DNA from: Comamonadaceae bacterium 2PF
GTDB taxonomy: Bacteria > Pseudomonadota > Gammaproteobacteria > Burkholderiales > Burkholderiaceae_C
Assembly: GCA_005502875.1 (NCBI GenBank)
Contig: SCMV01000015.1
Location: forward strand, 1 to 64,000
Direction: 5' to 3'
Length of the DNA stretch: 64,000 bases
The notes below the pieces were generated by a model that saw only the letters and a program-made list of their open reading frames with translations, made no database searches and was not told where the DNA came from. Position 1 is the first letter of the stretch, and each line of letters opens with the position of its first letter. Shown piece after piece: positions 1 to 7,455 of the stretch. A program made the translations under genes and the position numbers.

Positions 1-65
1 TGCTCCAGCACCATGCGCACGGCACGCTCACGGACTTCAGGTGAAAACTTGGCGGACTTCTTCAT
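1..65 (-). CDS. IS3-family transposase OrfA, N-terminal fragment
   Basis: Only the first 21 codons are in the window. The start is MKKSAKFSPEVRERAVRMV, typical of the small OrfA protein of IS3-group elements, which carries a helix-turn-helix domain and is followed by a frameshifted OrfB integrase domain. The ATG lies 48 bases inside the element end. The rest of the gene lies beyond the left edge. Family assignment is from recall of IS3 OrfA N-termini. Confidence 0.75.
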   Translation of the reverse strand, partial: MKKSAKFSPEVRERAVRMVLE

Positions 66-113
66 GGCTCCATTCTCCAGTGTTGGAGCCTCCGCGAAAC
101 CCGGGGCGCTTCA
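1..113 (-). mobile_element. IS3-family insertion sequence, left end of transposase operon (partial)
   Basis: The minus strand begins at 113 with TGAAGCGCCCCGGG, which looks like the terminal inverted repeat of an IS3-family element (these end in TG). A transposase OrfA start follows at 65. The element runs off the left edge, so its other end, OrfB and target duplication cannot be seen. The first bases of the repeat, TGA, double as the stop codon of the neighbouring gene, so the element sits exactly against, and probably inside, the end of that reading frame. Confidence 0.75.
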
Positions 114-602
114 GAGCGCTCCTTGCAGCGACCGGATGCCCTCCCCCGCATCAGCAAGAGACAGCATCTCCTGAATGTGGATCTTGAGTTCGTCGATGCG
201 CCAGCCCAGGAATGCCTCGTGAACGAACGTGAAGTCGTACGAGCCGGTTCCGACGCGCAGGTTGCCCGTCTGCCGCTCCTTCATGACGACCAACCAATGC
301 AGGCCCTTGATGACGCCATCGCTCAACTCACCCAGCTCGTCGGTGATGTAGTAGCTGCGCACATCGACGAACTGCTTGTGGAAGTCTTCAAACAACGTCT
401 TTGCAATGAGGTCGCCGCCGCGAATCTCACTTGGGAATTCAATGATCTCGGCGTCAATGGTGAACTTGACCACACCGTGGTTGGCGAAGGCGGTCCTCAG
501 CACCTTGGGCTGGTTGAAGTCCTTGCCATCAAAGTAGGTTTCGAGAACCGTCGATGCGGCATCCAGGGGAATCGGCCCCTTTTCGATGATTTGAGCGCTC
601 AC
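111..602 (-). CDS. NTF2/SnoaL-like protein, C-terminus possibly cut by IS
   Basis: 163 aa. The alternating helix and strand pattern and acidic N-terminal half resemble the NTF2-like/SnoaL fold, used by small polyketide cyclases, isomerases and ring-hydroxylating-dioxygenase beta-like proteins. No catalytic residue can be assigned with confidence. It starts inside the stop region of the upstream dehydratase gene (ATGA overlap at 599-602), so the two are translationally coupled. Its TGA stop at 111-113 is the terminal triplet of the adjacent IS inverted repeat, so the native C-terminus may have been longer. Last visible gene of the operon that starts at 5536. Function unknown. Confidence 0.75.
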   Translation of the reverse strand: MSAQIIEKGPIPLDAASTVLETYFDGKDFNQPKVLRTAFANHGVVKFTIDAEIIEFPSEIRGGDLIAKTLFEDFHKQFVDVRSYYITDELGELSDGVIKGLHWLVVMKERQTGNLRVGTGSYDFTFVHEAFLGWRIDELKIHIQEMLSLADAGEGIRSLQGAL

Positions 603-1159
603 AGCCAGATCCCTTCGTAAATGCGATTGCGTGCACGGATGATTTCGGACCGCACCTTGATGGCAGGCGGAAACGTCAGTCCAAAACGGTTCGGGGTGTC
701 GTAGTAAGGAAAGTCCCTGACCCTGCCCTCGAGTTGCAAGCTCATGCGCTTGCCCTCACCTCGATTGGTGGCCCAGACGGCAAAGTCCAGCACGCAGCCA
801 GGCGGGATCGGATGACCGAACTCAGCGTCGATGCGGGTAAACGAGGTGAACTCGTTTTCAAAAGGTCCGCACATGCCGGTGAACAGCAGGGTCCCGATCT
901 GATTGATGTCCTGCGTCAGGTTGGTGCCCGGGTACATGGCGGCGTCGTCAAAGTGGCCATGAAAGGATCTGTCGGTGATCGAGATGCCCCGAACGGCATG
1001 CACCCACCCAGCCTCGAAATCATGGTCTTTGATCCAGTCGACCGCCAGGACGGGCTGGCGGTGACGGAGCATGCGTTTGCACTCGGTGTGGGGAATCATC
1101 CCCTTGCCCTTGCCGCTCAGCTCTCGCGTGACCAGCTCGAACGAGAGTTCTTCATTCAT
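599..1159 (-). CDS. FabZ/FabA-like hotdog dehydratase
   Basis: 186 aa. A hotdog-fold signature is visible around residues 66-90: FHGHF, then YPG, then a helix LTQDINQIG. This matches the FabZ pattern GHFP-PG-(M)VEALAQ, with His69 in the catalytic His position and Asp84 where FabA/FabZ have Asp or Glu. A beta-hydroxyacyl-ACP dehydratase (or a non-catalytic ACP-binding hotdog) is therefore likely. The next upstream gene is an acyl carrier protein 19 bp away and the downstream gene overlaps it by 4 bp. This is not the housekeeping fabZ, which normally sits with lpxA/lpxD; it appears dedicated to this operon. Confidence 0.8.
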   Translation of the reverse strand: MNEELSFELVTRELSGKGKGMIPHTECKRMLRHRQPVLAVDWIKDHDFEAGWVHAVRGISITDRSFHGHFDDAAMYPGTNLTQDINQIGTLLFTGMCGPFENEFTSFTRIDAEFGHPIPPGCVLDFAVWATNRGEGKRMSLQLEGRVRDFPYYDTPNRFGLTFPPAIKVRSEIIRARNRIYEGIWL

Positions 1160-1178
1160 GATTGGCCTCTCACGCTGT

Positions 1179-1439
1179 TCAGGCGGCGCAGGTCATCGCG
1201 GCATGCTCGACGACATGCTGACAGAGCGACTCCAGCGTCCTGCACTTCTCTGCAGGCAGCGCATCGACACCCGTTTCAATGCCGAACTTCTCGGACAAGA
1301 AAAGGCGCAGCTCCGTCAGCCCGAGGCTGTCCAGGTTGAGGTCATCTTGCTCACCCACGTAGGCGGCGTGAGACATCATCAGTTCGTCAGACATGAACGC
1401 ACGAATGGATTCGGCGACTTGCTGGGTTTCGAGATTCAT
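1179..1439 (-). CDS. acyl carrier protein
   Basis: 86 aa, the usual ACP size. The phosphopantetheine attachment motif LDSLGLTEL is present, with Ser38 as the modified serine. The start ATG at 1439 is preceded by a purine-rich AGGGGGG stretch; a longer in-frame reading frame upstream lacks ACP character and is discarded. It would carry the acyl intermediate loaded by the adenylate-forming ligase two genes upstream and processed by the hotdog protein immediately downstream. A stand-alone ACP in this setting argues for a dedicated acyl pathway rather than primary fatty-acid synthesis. Confidence 0.88.
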   Translation of the reverse strand: MNLETQQVAESIRAFMSDELMMSHAAYVGEQDDLNLDSLGLTELRLFLSEKFGIETGVDALPAEKCRTLESLCQHVVEHAAMTCAA

Positions 1440-1516
1440 GATGAACCCCCCTGTGTTTGAAGTTGGTGTTGGGGCAGAGGGGAGATCCCCCTCTGCGATG
1501 CATGACTGGGTCGTGC

Positions 1517-2476
1517 TCAGCTGTTGCAGCCGTGGGGCTTGTGGCCGAAGTTGGTGGCAGGCTTGGTCAGCACGCGACCTGTGGTCGGCCACACCATCTG
1601 GTTGCCAGCGATCACGCCCACAGGAGCGCCGTACCAGGTTGCCGCAGGCGATCCGCCGAACACCTGACCATCCCAGTGGTAGAAAAGGGAGATGTAGCTG
1701 GTGCAGGAACTTGCGCCCGGCTTGCACTCACGGTTGAGCTGGTAAGGCAGCTTGATTTCCTTGAAGCCGCAGCCCTTGCCATCGGTCTGCACGATGTTCG
1801 GCAGGCCACCGAACGGAACGGCGTAGGCCGCTTCCTTGTCGGTTTGCGGGTGGTTCACGCCCACGTCCCACAGCGTGTAGACCGCATTCGGGAAACCTTC
1901 GCGCACGGTGACGCGAACCATGGACGTGCCGTCGGGCAGGTTCAGGTATGTCAGGCGGCCCGAGATCTTTTCCCAGTCACCGACCGTCGGATTGGCGTTG
2001 ACGCCCTTCATCCGATAGATGACGGGGTCGATGGGCTTGCGGGGGTAGGCCGTGGGGGTGACGCGGTCGGTGATGGAGGAAGAGCCAAAGAACGTGGTGC
2101 CGATTTCGCCCAGGGGCACATTGATCCAGCTCGGGTTCACTTGGCCAGTGGGGTTCATCGCGTTCAGGAAGGAGCGCGTGGTCGCGACAAGTCGCGAGCG
2201 ATCGGTGGCCTCGGTGATTTCGCCGGAATCGGTTTGCCCCTTCTGCAGCACACCGATCTCATAGATGGGCGGGTTGGCAGAGAACATCATGGTCCGCGGC
2301 GCCACAGCGGAGTAGTCGCCGATGGGTTTGCCGTTGTAAACGTTGATCCCGTGGGCAACGTAGCCAGGGATGTTGGCGGCAGCCGACATCTCAAAAACAC
2401 GTTCGACGCCCGTTTGAGCGAAAGCCGACATCGAACTCATGGCCAAAGCGGCCAATGCAAGGGTGCGGATCTTCAT
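1517..2476 (-). CDS. secreted protein of unknown family
   Basis: 319 aa. The ATG at 2476 gives a classic Sec signal peptide (MKIRTLALAALAMSSMSAFA, cleavage expected near residue 20). The mature part is rich in Gly, Pro, Tyr and Trp, has few charged runs and has several Cys near the C-terminus, consistent with a periplasmic or extracellular beta-rich protein. I do not recognise a family. It sits between the ACP gene and the adenylate-forming ligase gene on the same strand, so it probably acts on, binds or exports the product of the pathway; that role is inference from position only. Confidence 0.8.
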   Translation of the reverse strand: MKIRTLALAALAMSSMSAFAQTGVERVFEMSAAANIPGYVAHGINVYNGKPIGDYSAVAPRTMMFSANPPIYEIGVLQKGQTDSGEITEATDRSRLVATTRSFLNAMNPTGQVNPSWINVPLGEIGTTFFGSSSITDRVTPTAYPRKPIDPVIYRMKGVNANPTVGDWEKISGRLTYLNLPDGTSMVRVTVREGFPNAVYTLWDVGVNHPQTDKEAAYAVPFGGLPNIVQTDGKGCGFKEIKLPYQLNRECKPGASSCTSYISLFYHWDGQVFGGSPAATWYGAPVGVIAGNQMVWPTTGRVLTKPATNFGHKPHGCNS

Positions 2477-2501
2477 GTTCAGTCCTGAAAGTTGGTTGAA
2501 A

Positions 2502-3959
2502 TCACAGCGCGGCAGACAAGCGCTTCTTCTTCCCCGTCTCCGTCCTTTCAATCCGCTCCACGAAGTTGATGACCTTCGGGATCGTGTTGGGAGGCATGTG
2601 CTTGAGGAGCACTTTGCGCACATCAGACAGCGAGATGTGCGCGTCTGACTGGATGTTGGCGACAGCAACCTCGCCTCTTTCCTGGTCAGCTGCGGCCATG
2701 ACACGAACGTCATGGACACCATCGATGCCAGCGATGATTGACTCGATGGCAGCGGGGAAGATCTTTTCACCGGCCTGAACGATGACGTCCTTTTGTCGGC
2801 CCATGAAGTGCAAGCGACCGTCCACTCTCTGGAACAAGTCACCTGTGTGTACGACGTCGCCCACTTGGGGCTGGAACGGCTGCGAGCTGTTGAGCCCGTT
2901 CAGGTAGCCCAACATGTGGGTGTGGGTGCGAACGATCAGTTCGCCGACGCTTGCCGCCGCTTCGTGAGCGGCGATGTCGAACTCGCAGCAGTCGATGGGA
3001 GAACCCAGCGGGACCACCAACTCGGAATGAAGTGCGTTGGCACACACACGCCAGGTCGCGACCCGGGGGCCGGCCTCGGTCAGACCATATGTGCTGTAGA
3101 TGTTCAGGTGCGGCAGCCGGTCGTGAAGGGCAGCAGCGACTGGCGCATGCAACACGTCCCCACCGATGGTGATGGTCCTCAAGCAAGAGGCCACATCGCC
3201 CCCCAAGTTCTTTGTGAGGAAGGGTGTGAGCCCGATGACCGATACCTGGTGTTGCTCCAGCCACGCCTGAGGCATGGACGCGATCTGGTTCTGGAGCACC
3301 ACCTTGGCGCCACTGACCAGGCCACCGATGAGGTTGGCCACCAGGCCATAGCTGAAGAAGATGGGCAAGACACAGCCGATCACATCGCCCGCATGCAGGC
3401 CGATTGATCGTGCATGGGCGCAAGCGTTTTGTGAGATGCGGTCGAACGTGTTGAGGATCGCTTTGGGCTCGCCCGTCGTTCCAGAACTGAAGATGGCGAC
3501 ATTGGCGTGTCCCAAGGCCCCGGCAACGGCGAGGAAACGATGAGCTTGAGCGGGAAAGCAAACCCCAATCGCTTGACGGGTTCCCACGGATGCATCAAAC
3601 AACGAAGAGGCCCCGCCAGACATCGCATGGATCGCCTTCATGGACGGGGCGTCACCGAGCACGTGCGAGATGCCGAACCGATCGACGGTCCGGGTCACCT
3701 CCTCCACCGGTGTGAAGGGATTGCCCACGAACGCGAGGGCATCCAGCGACCAAACGGCCAACAGGCTGATCACGCTGTTGATGTCGTTCGAAACCCGAAT
3801 GAGCACAGGTGTGGTGACGCCCACACCTTGGCGTGACAACTCCGCCGCGCGACGGGTCACTTCGTGAGCCAGTTCAAAACCGGACAGCTCACCATGGCGG
3901 TCTGCGATCGCGACGTCGGCTCGTCTGGCCAAACTTGAAAAGAACACGTCAAAGTGCAT
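2502..3959 (-). CDS. ANL-superfamily acyl-AMP ligase (acyl-CoA/ACP synthetase)
   Basis: 485 aa. All adenylate-forming core motifs are visible: the P-loop-like SSGTTGEPKA at residues 158-167, YGLTEAGP near 300, TGDLFQRVDGRLHFMGRQKD in the hinge region and the C-terminal ETGKKKR with Lys477 as the expected adenylation lysine. It activates a carboxylic acid as acyl-AMP and transfers it to CoA or to a carrier. The nearby ACP makes acyl-ACP loading the best guess. At 485 aa it is slightly shorter than typical acyl-CoA synthetases, resembling benzoate/aryl or DltA-like ligases. The substrate cannot be read from the sequence. Confidence 0.9.
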   Translation of the reverse strand: MHFDVFFSSLARRADVAIADRHGELSGFELAHEVTRRAAELSRQGVGVTTPVLIRVSNDINSVISLLAVWSLDALAFVGNPFTPVEEVTRTVDRFGISHVLGDAPSMKAIHAMSGGASSLFDASVGTRQAIGVCFPAQAHRFLAVAGALGHANVAIFSSGTTGEPKAILNTFDRISQNACAHARSIGLHAGDVIGCVLPIFFSYGLVANLIGGLVSGAKVVLQNQIASMPQAWLEQHQVSVIGLTPFLTKNLGGDVASCLRTITIGGDVLHAPVAAALHDRLPHLNIYSTYGLTEAGPRVATWRVCANALHSELVVPLGSPIDCCEFDIAAHEAAASVGELIVRTHTHMLGYLNGLNSSQPFQPQVGDVVHTGDLFQRVDGRLHFMGRQKDVIVQAGEKIFPAAIESIIAGIDGVHDVRVMAAADQERGEVAVANIQSDAHISLSDVRKVLLKHMPPNTIPKVINFVERIERTETGKKKRLSAAL

Positions 3960-4054
3960 GGCTGCCCCCGGTGGTGAGTGCCCAGCGCACCACCTGGTGC
4001 AACTGGGCTGTCGTGCGTGGATGGGCCACCAACACGGTGGCCCGCTTTACTGCA

Positions 4055-5536
4055 TCAAAGTGCGGACTCAGCGTCGGTCGTCGCCTCTGCAGACAACGTG
4101 GCGGCGCGGAAATCGCCGTAGTGCTGTGCCGAGAGGCCAAACGCGGCACGACCCAGCTTGCGACCGATGCGTCGGCCCTCCAGGTCACCGTCAACGAAGT
4201 GGATGCCGCCGAAGCGTCGAGACACGCCCGCCTCGTTGGCGGCTTCGGAGAACGTCGACCACCGCAGGGTCAGGTCACGCGCAGGCACTTGACCTGGCTC
4301 GACTCGCGAGCTGCCAGCCGGGACGGTCACAGCGTGTTCGAACCGATCGCTGCCCGTGAACCGACGCAGGACTTCGGCTGCCGCTGCGCTGAAGGTGCTG
4401 TGGCCGGAGACGTACTCGGCGAACGGCGGCGTCACGACACTGGCCGCCTGATAGGGACGCCAGTTCTGACCCATGATGGTCGTGGTGCCGGAGCCGAGCT
4501 CCCAGGCCGTGATGGGTTTGTTGAAGTAGACGTAGTGAACGGCCGAGACCGGGCGCACGTAGTCGAAACGAACCTTTTGACCCCAGGTCCAGATGCTCGC
4601 GTCCAACAATGCGTTGTTCAGGGCGAAGAACATCTTCACGTCGCGATCGAGGCGATGTGCATCGCGGCGGGAAACCTGCTGCGCAAACAGGTTCCAGTGG
4701 CCAGGCGGGAGTTCCGAGCTGGGGCCGTCAGCCCAGTATTCGGCGATCACTTTTTGGCGGTCTGTCAAATTTGCGCTGTATGCGATGACCTCATCGACCT
4801 GACGGCGATAAGCGTCCGTCCCATAAGCGGCGGGCGTCTTGATCGAATACTGCGAGAGCGAGCGGAGCGCAAAAGGCTTGACCTTGCCCCAATGGGGAGT
4901 CAGGAATTTCTGCGCAACGCCATTGACGATCAACGGCTCCCAGCGATTGGGGTCCTGCGGGGCGGTGCCCACGACTTCACCTGGGAGGTTGACCGATTTG
5001 TATCCGGTGTAATCGCTGTACGGCAGCCCGCTGCCGCCAGCCTGATTGCCCAATTGATTGGAGCCATCAGCATGGCGGTATGCCAGGACGCTGCCGCACG
5101 CGATGTTCGCAACACCGGCGGGGGTTTTGCGGTCCGTGCTGGATTGACTGGGGTCGTAGCCCATGGATGCAAGAACAGCATCCAAGGCAGGCTTTTCGCT
5201 GGGAAACAGGTCCACTGCGGCACGGTGGGCCGCATAGCTGACCGCAGCACGCTTGTTTTCAGAGGTGCGCTCGACCGCAGGCCGGCGAAGGCTCCCGGTG
5301 AAGGGGTACCGTGTGGACACGGCATCGGCGTCATACGCTGCCCAAGCATCGAACATGCAGGTGTGCAGGACGTTCAAGGAGCGGGCCACGACGGTGGGGC
5401 CCGGGTGCGTCGTGCGGATAGCGTCCAGAACGGCCTGGTTCCACCGAATGACGGCATTATCTTCCGCGTGCGCAATACTCGCCGCCGACGCGACAAAAAT
5501 GGCGGAAAAAACAAGGAAATGGCGCTTGTGTTTCAC
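4055..5536 (-). CDS. secreted vanadium-dependent haloperoxidase/PAP2-family protein
   Basis: 493 aa with a Sec signal peptide (first ~24 residues, ending AHA). The three vanadate/phosphate-binding motifs of the vanadium haloperoxidase and type-2 phosphatidic-acid-phosphatase fold are present: K321-x6-R328-P329, VSGH at 376-379 (canonical PSGH) and S439-R440-x5-H446. The protein would oxidise halides with hydrogen peroxide or act as an acid phosphatase in the periplasm; residues alone do not separate these. It is the first gene of the minus-strand operon, 95 bp before the adenylate-forming ligase. An 8-bp inverted repeat lies just upstream of the start. Confidence 0.88.
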   Translation of the reverse strand: MKHKRHFLVFSAIFVASAASIAHAEDNAVIRWNQAVLDAIRTTHPGPTVVARSLNVLHTCMFDAWAAYDADAVSTRYPFTGSLRRPAVERTSENKRAAVSYAAHRAAVDLFPSEKPALDAVLASMGYDPSQSSTDRKTPAGVANIACGSVLAYRHADGSNQLGNQAGGSGLPYSDYTGYKSVNLPGEVVGTAPQDPNRWEPLIVNGVAQKFLTPHWGKVKPFALRSLSQYSIKTPAAYGTDAYRRQVDEVIAYSANLTDRQKVIAEYWADGPSSELPPGHWNLFAQQVSRRDAHRLDRDVKMFFALNNALLDASIWTWGQKVRFDYVRPVSAVHYVYFNKPITAWELGSGTTTIMGQNWRPYQAASVVTPPFAEYVSGHSTFSAAAAEVLRRFTGSDRFEHAVTVPAGSSRVEPGQVPARDLTLRWSTFSEAANEAGVSRRFGGIHFVDGDLEGRRIGRKLGRAAFGLSAQHYGDFRAATLSAEATTDAESAL

Positions 5537-5556
5537 TTAAACCTCACTGGTTTCGT

Positions 5557-5588
5557 TGATTGGCAGCGCCACTGTATCCGGCCAATCA
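5557..5588. promoter_or_regulatory. inverted repeat, candidate operator of the haloperoxidase operon
   Basis: TGATTGGC at 5557-5564 and GCCAATCA at 5581-5588 form a perfect 8-bp inverted repeat with a 16-bp spacer, starting 20 bp upstream of the ATG at 5536. Position and symmetry suit a dimeric repressor or activator site. No regulator gene lies next to it, so the cognate protein is unknown. Confidence 0.4.
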
Positions 5589-5659
5589 TGACAAATCTAC
5601 ATACTCAACCCCCACGTATTAGGGATTACCATTTGTAATAATTTGAACAGACAAACAAT

Positions 5660-5701
5660 AATATTTTCGACAGCAGGAAATCTCCCGGTCGAAAAAATAT
5701 T
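5660..5701. repeat. AT-rich inverted repeat in intergenic region
   Basis: AATATTTTCGAC at 5660-5671 faces GTCGAAAAAATATT at 5688-5701, an inverted repeat with a two-base bulge, inside the unusually AT-rich gap between the haloperoxidase operon and the AhpD-like gene. It could be a terminator-like structure, a protein-binding site or a remnant of insertion. Confidence 0.35.
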
Positions 5702-5721
5702 CGACAGGATTAACGATTGAT

Positions 5722-5747
5722 TTAAAAATACACCGCACCTTGTGCGG
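5722..5747 (-). terminator. rho-independent terminator of the AhpD-like operon
   Basis: On the minus strand the stem CCGCAC/GTGCGG (5733-5738 with 5742-5747) has a 3-nt loop and is followed by TGTATTTTTAAA. It lies about 40 bp after the stop of the AhpD-like gene, as expected for its transcription terminator. Confidence 0.65.
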
Positions 5748-5789
5748 CGTATTTCAGCCATCAATCAAATCAGGAGGATTCGGAGATAT

Positions 5790-6359
5790 TCAGGGGAGCT
5801 TGTAAGCCGAGAAAACGTCGTCCAGTTGGGTCTGGAAGAGGTGGTTGGTGTAGTTGCTCAGCGTCTTCACAGACACCGCGAGCACGATGTACAGCAGGTG
5901 CTTTTCTTCAAAGCCTGCGGCCCAGAACGCCTTGACCAGGTTCGCGCAGGGCTTGCCATGCGTCTTGACAACATCCTGGGTGAGCTGAAACAGCGTCGCC
6001 AGGCGGCTGTTTTCGATGGGCAGGCCGTTGCGGATGGAGTTCAGCACGTCGGCCGGCACACCGGACATCTTGTCAGCGACCATGCTGTGTGCGGCCGTGC
6101 AGTACTTGCAGCCATTCGCCTGGCTGATGGCCAGGAAAACGACTTCTTGTTCAGCCGGTGCAAAGCCGCTTTCGGAGCGGAACAGGCCATAGCCATGCAG
6201 GTAGGTGCTCAGCACCGCCGGCGCATTGACCATGTTGGCGTACATGTTGGGCAGGAAGCCCACTTGCTTGACGGCCTTGTCCAACATGTCGTGTTGGGCA
6301 GGTGAAGCCGATGCGAGGGTAACGGGCTTGAGATTTCGAATCAGTGCGGAGTCGCTCAT
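5790..6359 (-). CDS. AhpD-like/carboxymuconolactone decarboxylase family protein
   Basis: 189 aa. The AhpD-like fold signature is clear: a helix with CKYCTAAHS (CxxC plus the downstream His) after an EQEVVFLAIS segment. Members act as alkylhydroperoxidases or decarboxylases and use the CxxC pair as redox centre. Start at 6359 is the ATG giving MSDSALIRNL; a longer frame upstream has no AhpD character. It follows the YHS-domain gene by 41 bp in the same direction and ends before a clear terminator, so the two probably form an operon. Substrate unknown; a role in peroxide or quinone chemistry is inference. Confidence 0.85.
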   Translation of the reverse strand: MSDSALIRNLKPVTLASASPAQHDMLDKAVKQVGFLPNMYANMVNAPAVLSTYLHGYGLFRSESGFAPAEQEVVFLAISQANGCKYCTAAHSMVADKMSGVPADVLNSIRNGLPIENSRLATLFQLTQDVVKTHGKPCANLVKAFWAAGFEEKHLLYIVLAVSVKTLSNYTNHLFQTQLDDVFSAYKLP

Positions 6360-6400
6360 GGGGTGCTCACTCGGTGAATGGGGAGGAATCGGGTTGCTGG

Positions 6401-6907
6401 TCACAGCGCGTTGGGCGCCTTGTCGCTCACCTTGGGCCAGGTGGCATCGGCCTCGCGAATCAAGTTCGATGTGTCTTGCGCCCACTTCTGTTGCACGTCC
6501 TTGTTCAGGTTGAGGAACAGGCGGCCATCCACCACGCGGAAGGCTTGCGGGTCGATGTCGAACTTCTTGCCCATTGCTGCACCCATCGCACAGAAGCCGC
6601 CATACGCTGGCGCGTAGGCATCAGGCTTCTTCAGGAACGCATCGCGGTGAGCGGCAGAGGTGAAGCGATAGGTCGCACCACCGTGCTTGGCTTCAAACTT
6701 TTGAGAACCCTGCTCGGCGCGACCGGCCTCGAAGTAGGAGACGGGGTCGTGCCCCTTGAGGGCAACGCCCGAGGCATCGACGTTGACCGACTTGGCTGAA
6801 GCCTCGTCAAAGGACCATGCGCTCATCGGCAGAAAGGCTGCGGCGGCCAGCACCAGGCTGGAAGCAAGCCATTGACGTCGGCTCGTTTGATGCGAAGTGG
6901 AAGACAT
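6401..6907 (-). CDS. exported YHS-domain protein
   Basis: 168 aa from the ATG at 6907, chosen because AGGAGA lies directly upstream; an earlier in-frame start lacks this. The N-terminus carries SRRQWLASS followed by a hydrophobic stretch, like a Tat signal. The mature part is a YHS domain (GVALKGHDPVSYFEAGRAEQ, then a YRFTSAAHRDAFLKKPDAYAPAYGGFCA-type region), a small module found in copper ATPases and in periplasmic metal- or redox-related proteins. Tat export suits a protein folded with a cofactor or metal. Co-transcribed with the AhpD-like gene. Confidence 0.8.
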   Translation of the reverse strand: MSSTSHQTSRRQWLASSLVLAAAAFLPMSAWSFDEASAKSVNVDASGVALKGHDPVSYFEAGRAEQGSQKFEAKHGGATYRFTSAAHRDAFLKKPDAYAPAYGGFCAMGAAMGKKFDIDPQAFRVVDGRLFLNLNKDVQQKWAQDTSNLIREADATWPKVSDKAPNAL

Positions 6908-7076
6908 CTGTTTTCTCCTGGCGGGTGAAAGTGTTTCGACCACTTGACTCTAAAAAATGGGGCCTCTGTTGAGGACGCCAGCCGTATCGCAATTGACGCC
7001 ATTCGTCCCAATCGCCACCGCCTCGGGCGAACCCCGTCAACAATGAAGGCCACACAAGCACTCACTCAGGAACCAC

Positions 7077-7448
7077 ATGCCCATCATCCGAATCGAGTCC
7101 GGTCACTTGTACAGCCAGGCTGAGCAAGCCCAGCTGACACAAGCGCTCTACGAAGCGGTCTCAGAGGGACTGTCGATCCCCAACCACCCCCGCCACGTCA
7201 TTCATCACCACGTACCTGACGGCGGCTTCGCGGGACCGGCAGGCGCTGCGTCCAACTACGCTGTGGTGACCGTGGTGATGTTCGCGGGCCGTTCTGCCGA
7301 GGTGAAGCAATCGCTCTGCGTGCATATCGCCAAGCGGCTCAAAAGCTTTGGCATCCCTGCTGACCAACTCTTCATCTCGCTGGTCGAGCAGCCCAAGGAA
7401 AACTGGGGCATGCCATCCGAGCTGGCGAAGCTGACCCAAGGTTCCTGA
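7077..7448 (+). CDS. tautomerase family protein
   Basis: 123 aa. The N-terminus MPIIRIESG leaves Pro1 after methionine removal, the catalytic base of the 4-oxalocrotonate tautomerase superfamily. At about 120 aa it is the size of the MIF/CHMI-like or fused 4-OT branch rather than the 60-aa 4-OT. It would catalyse keto-enol tautomerisation or a related lyase step. It diverges from the YHS gene and its stop lies 7 bp from the stop of the convergent AraC gene. Substrate unknown. Confidence 0.8.
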   Translation: MPIIRIESGHLYSQAEQAQLTQALYEAVSEGLSIPNHPRHVIHHHVPDGGFAGPAGAASNYAVVTVVMFAGRSAEVKQSLCVHIAKRLKSFGIPADQLFISLVEQPKENWGMPSELAKLTQGS

Positions 7449-7455
7449 CACCCCC

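Noticed and set aside
1440-1727. N-terminal extension of the ACP gene
   Set aside because: The in-frame upstream codons overlap the end of the secreted-protein gene and lack ACP character; the ATG at 1439 has a purine-rich ribosome site.
3833-5638. Long open frame on the plus strand opposite the ligase and haloperoxidase genes
   Set aside because: Lies antisense to two genes with clear motifs; the translation is Arg/Gly/Val-rich without domains, a normal shadow in GC-rich DNA.
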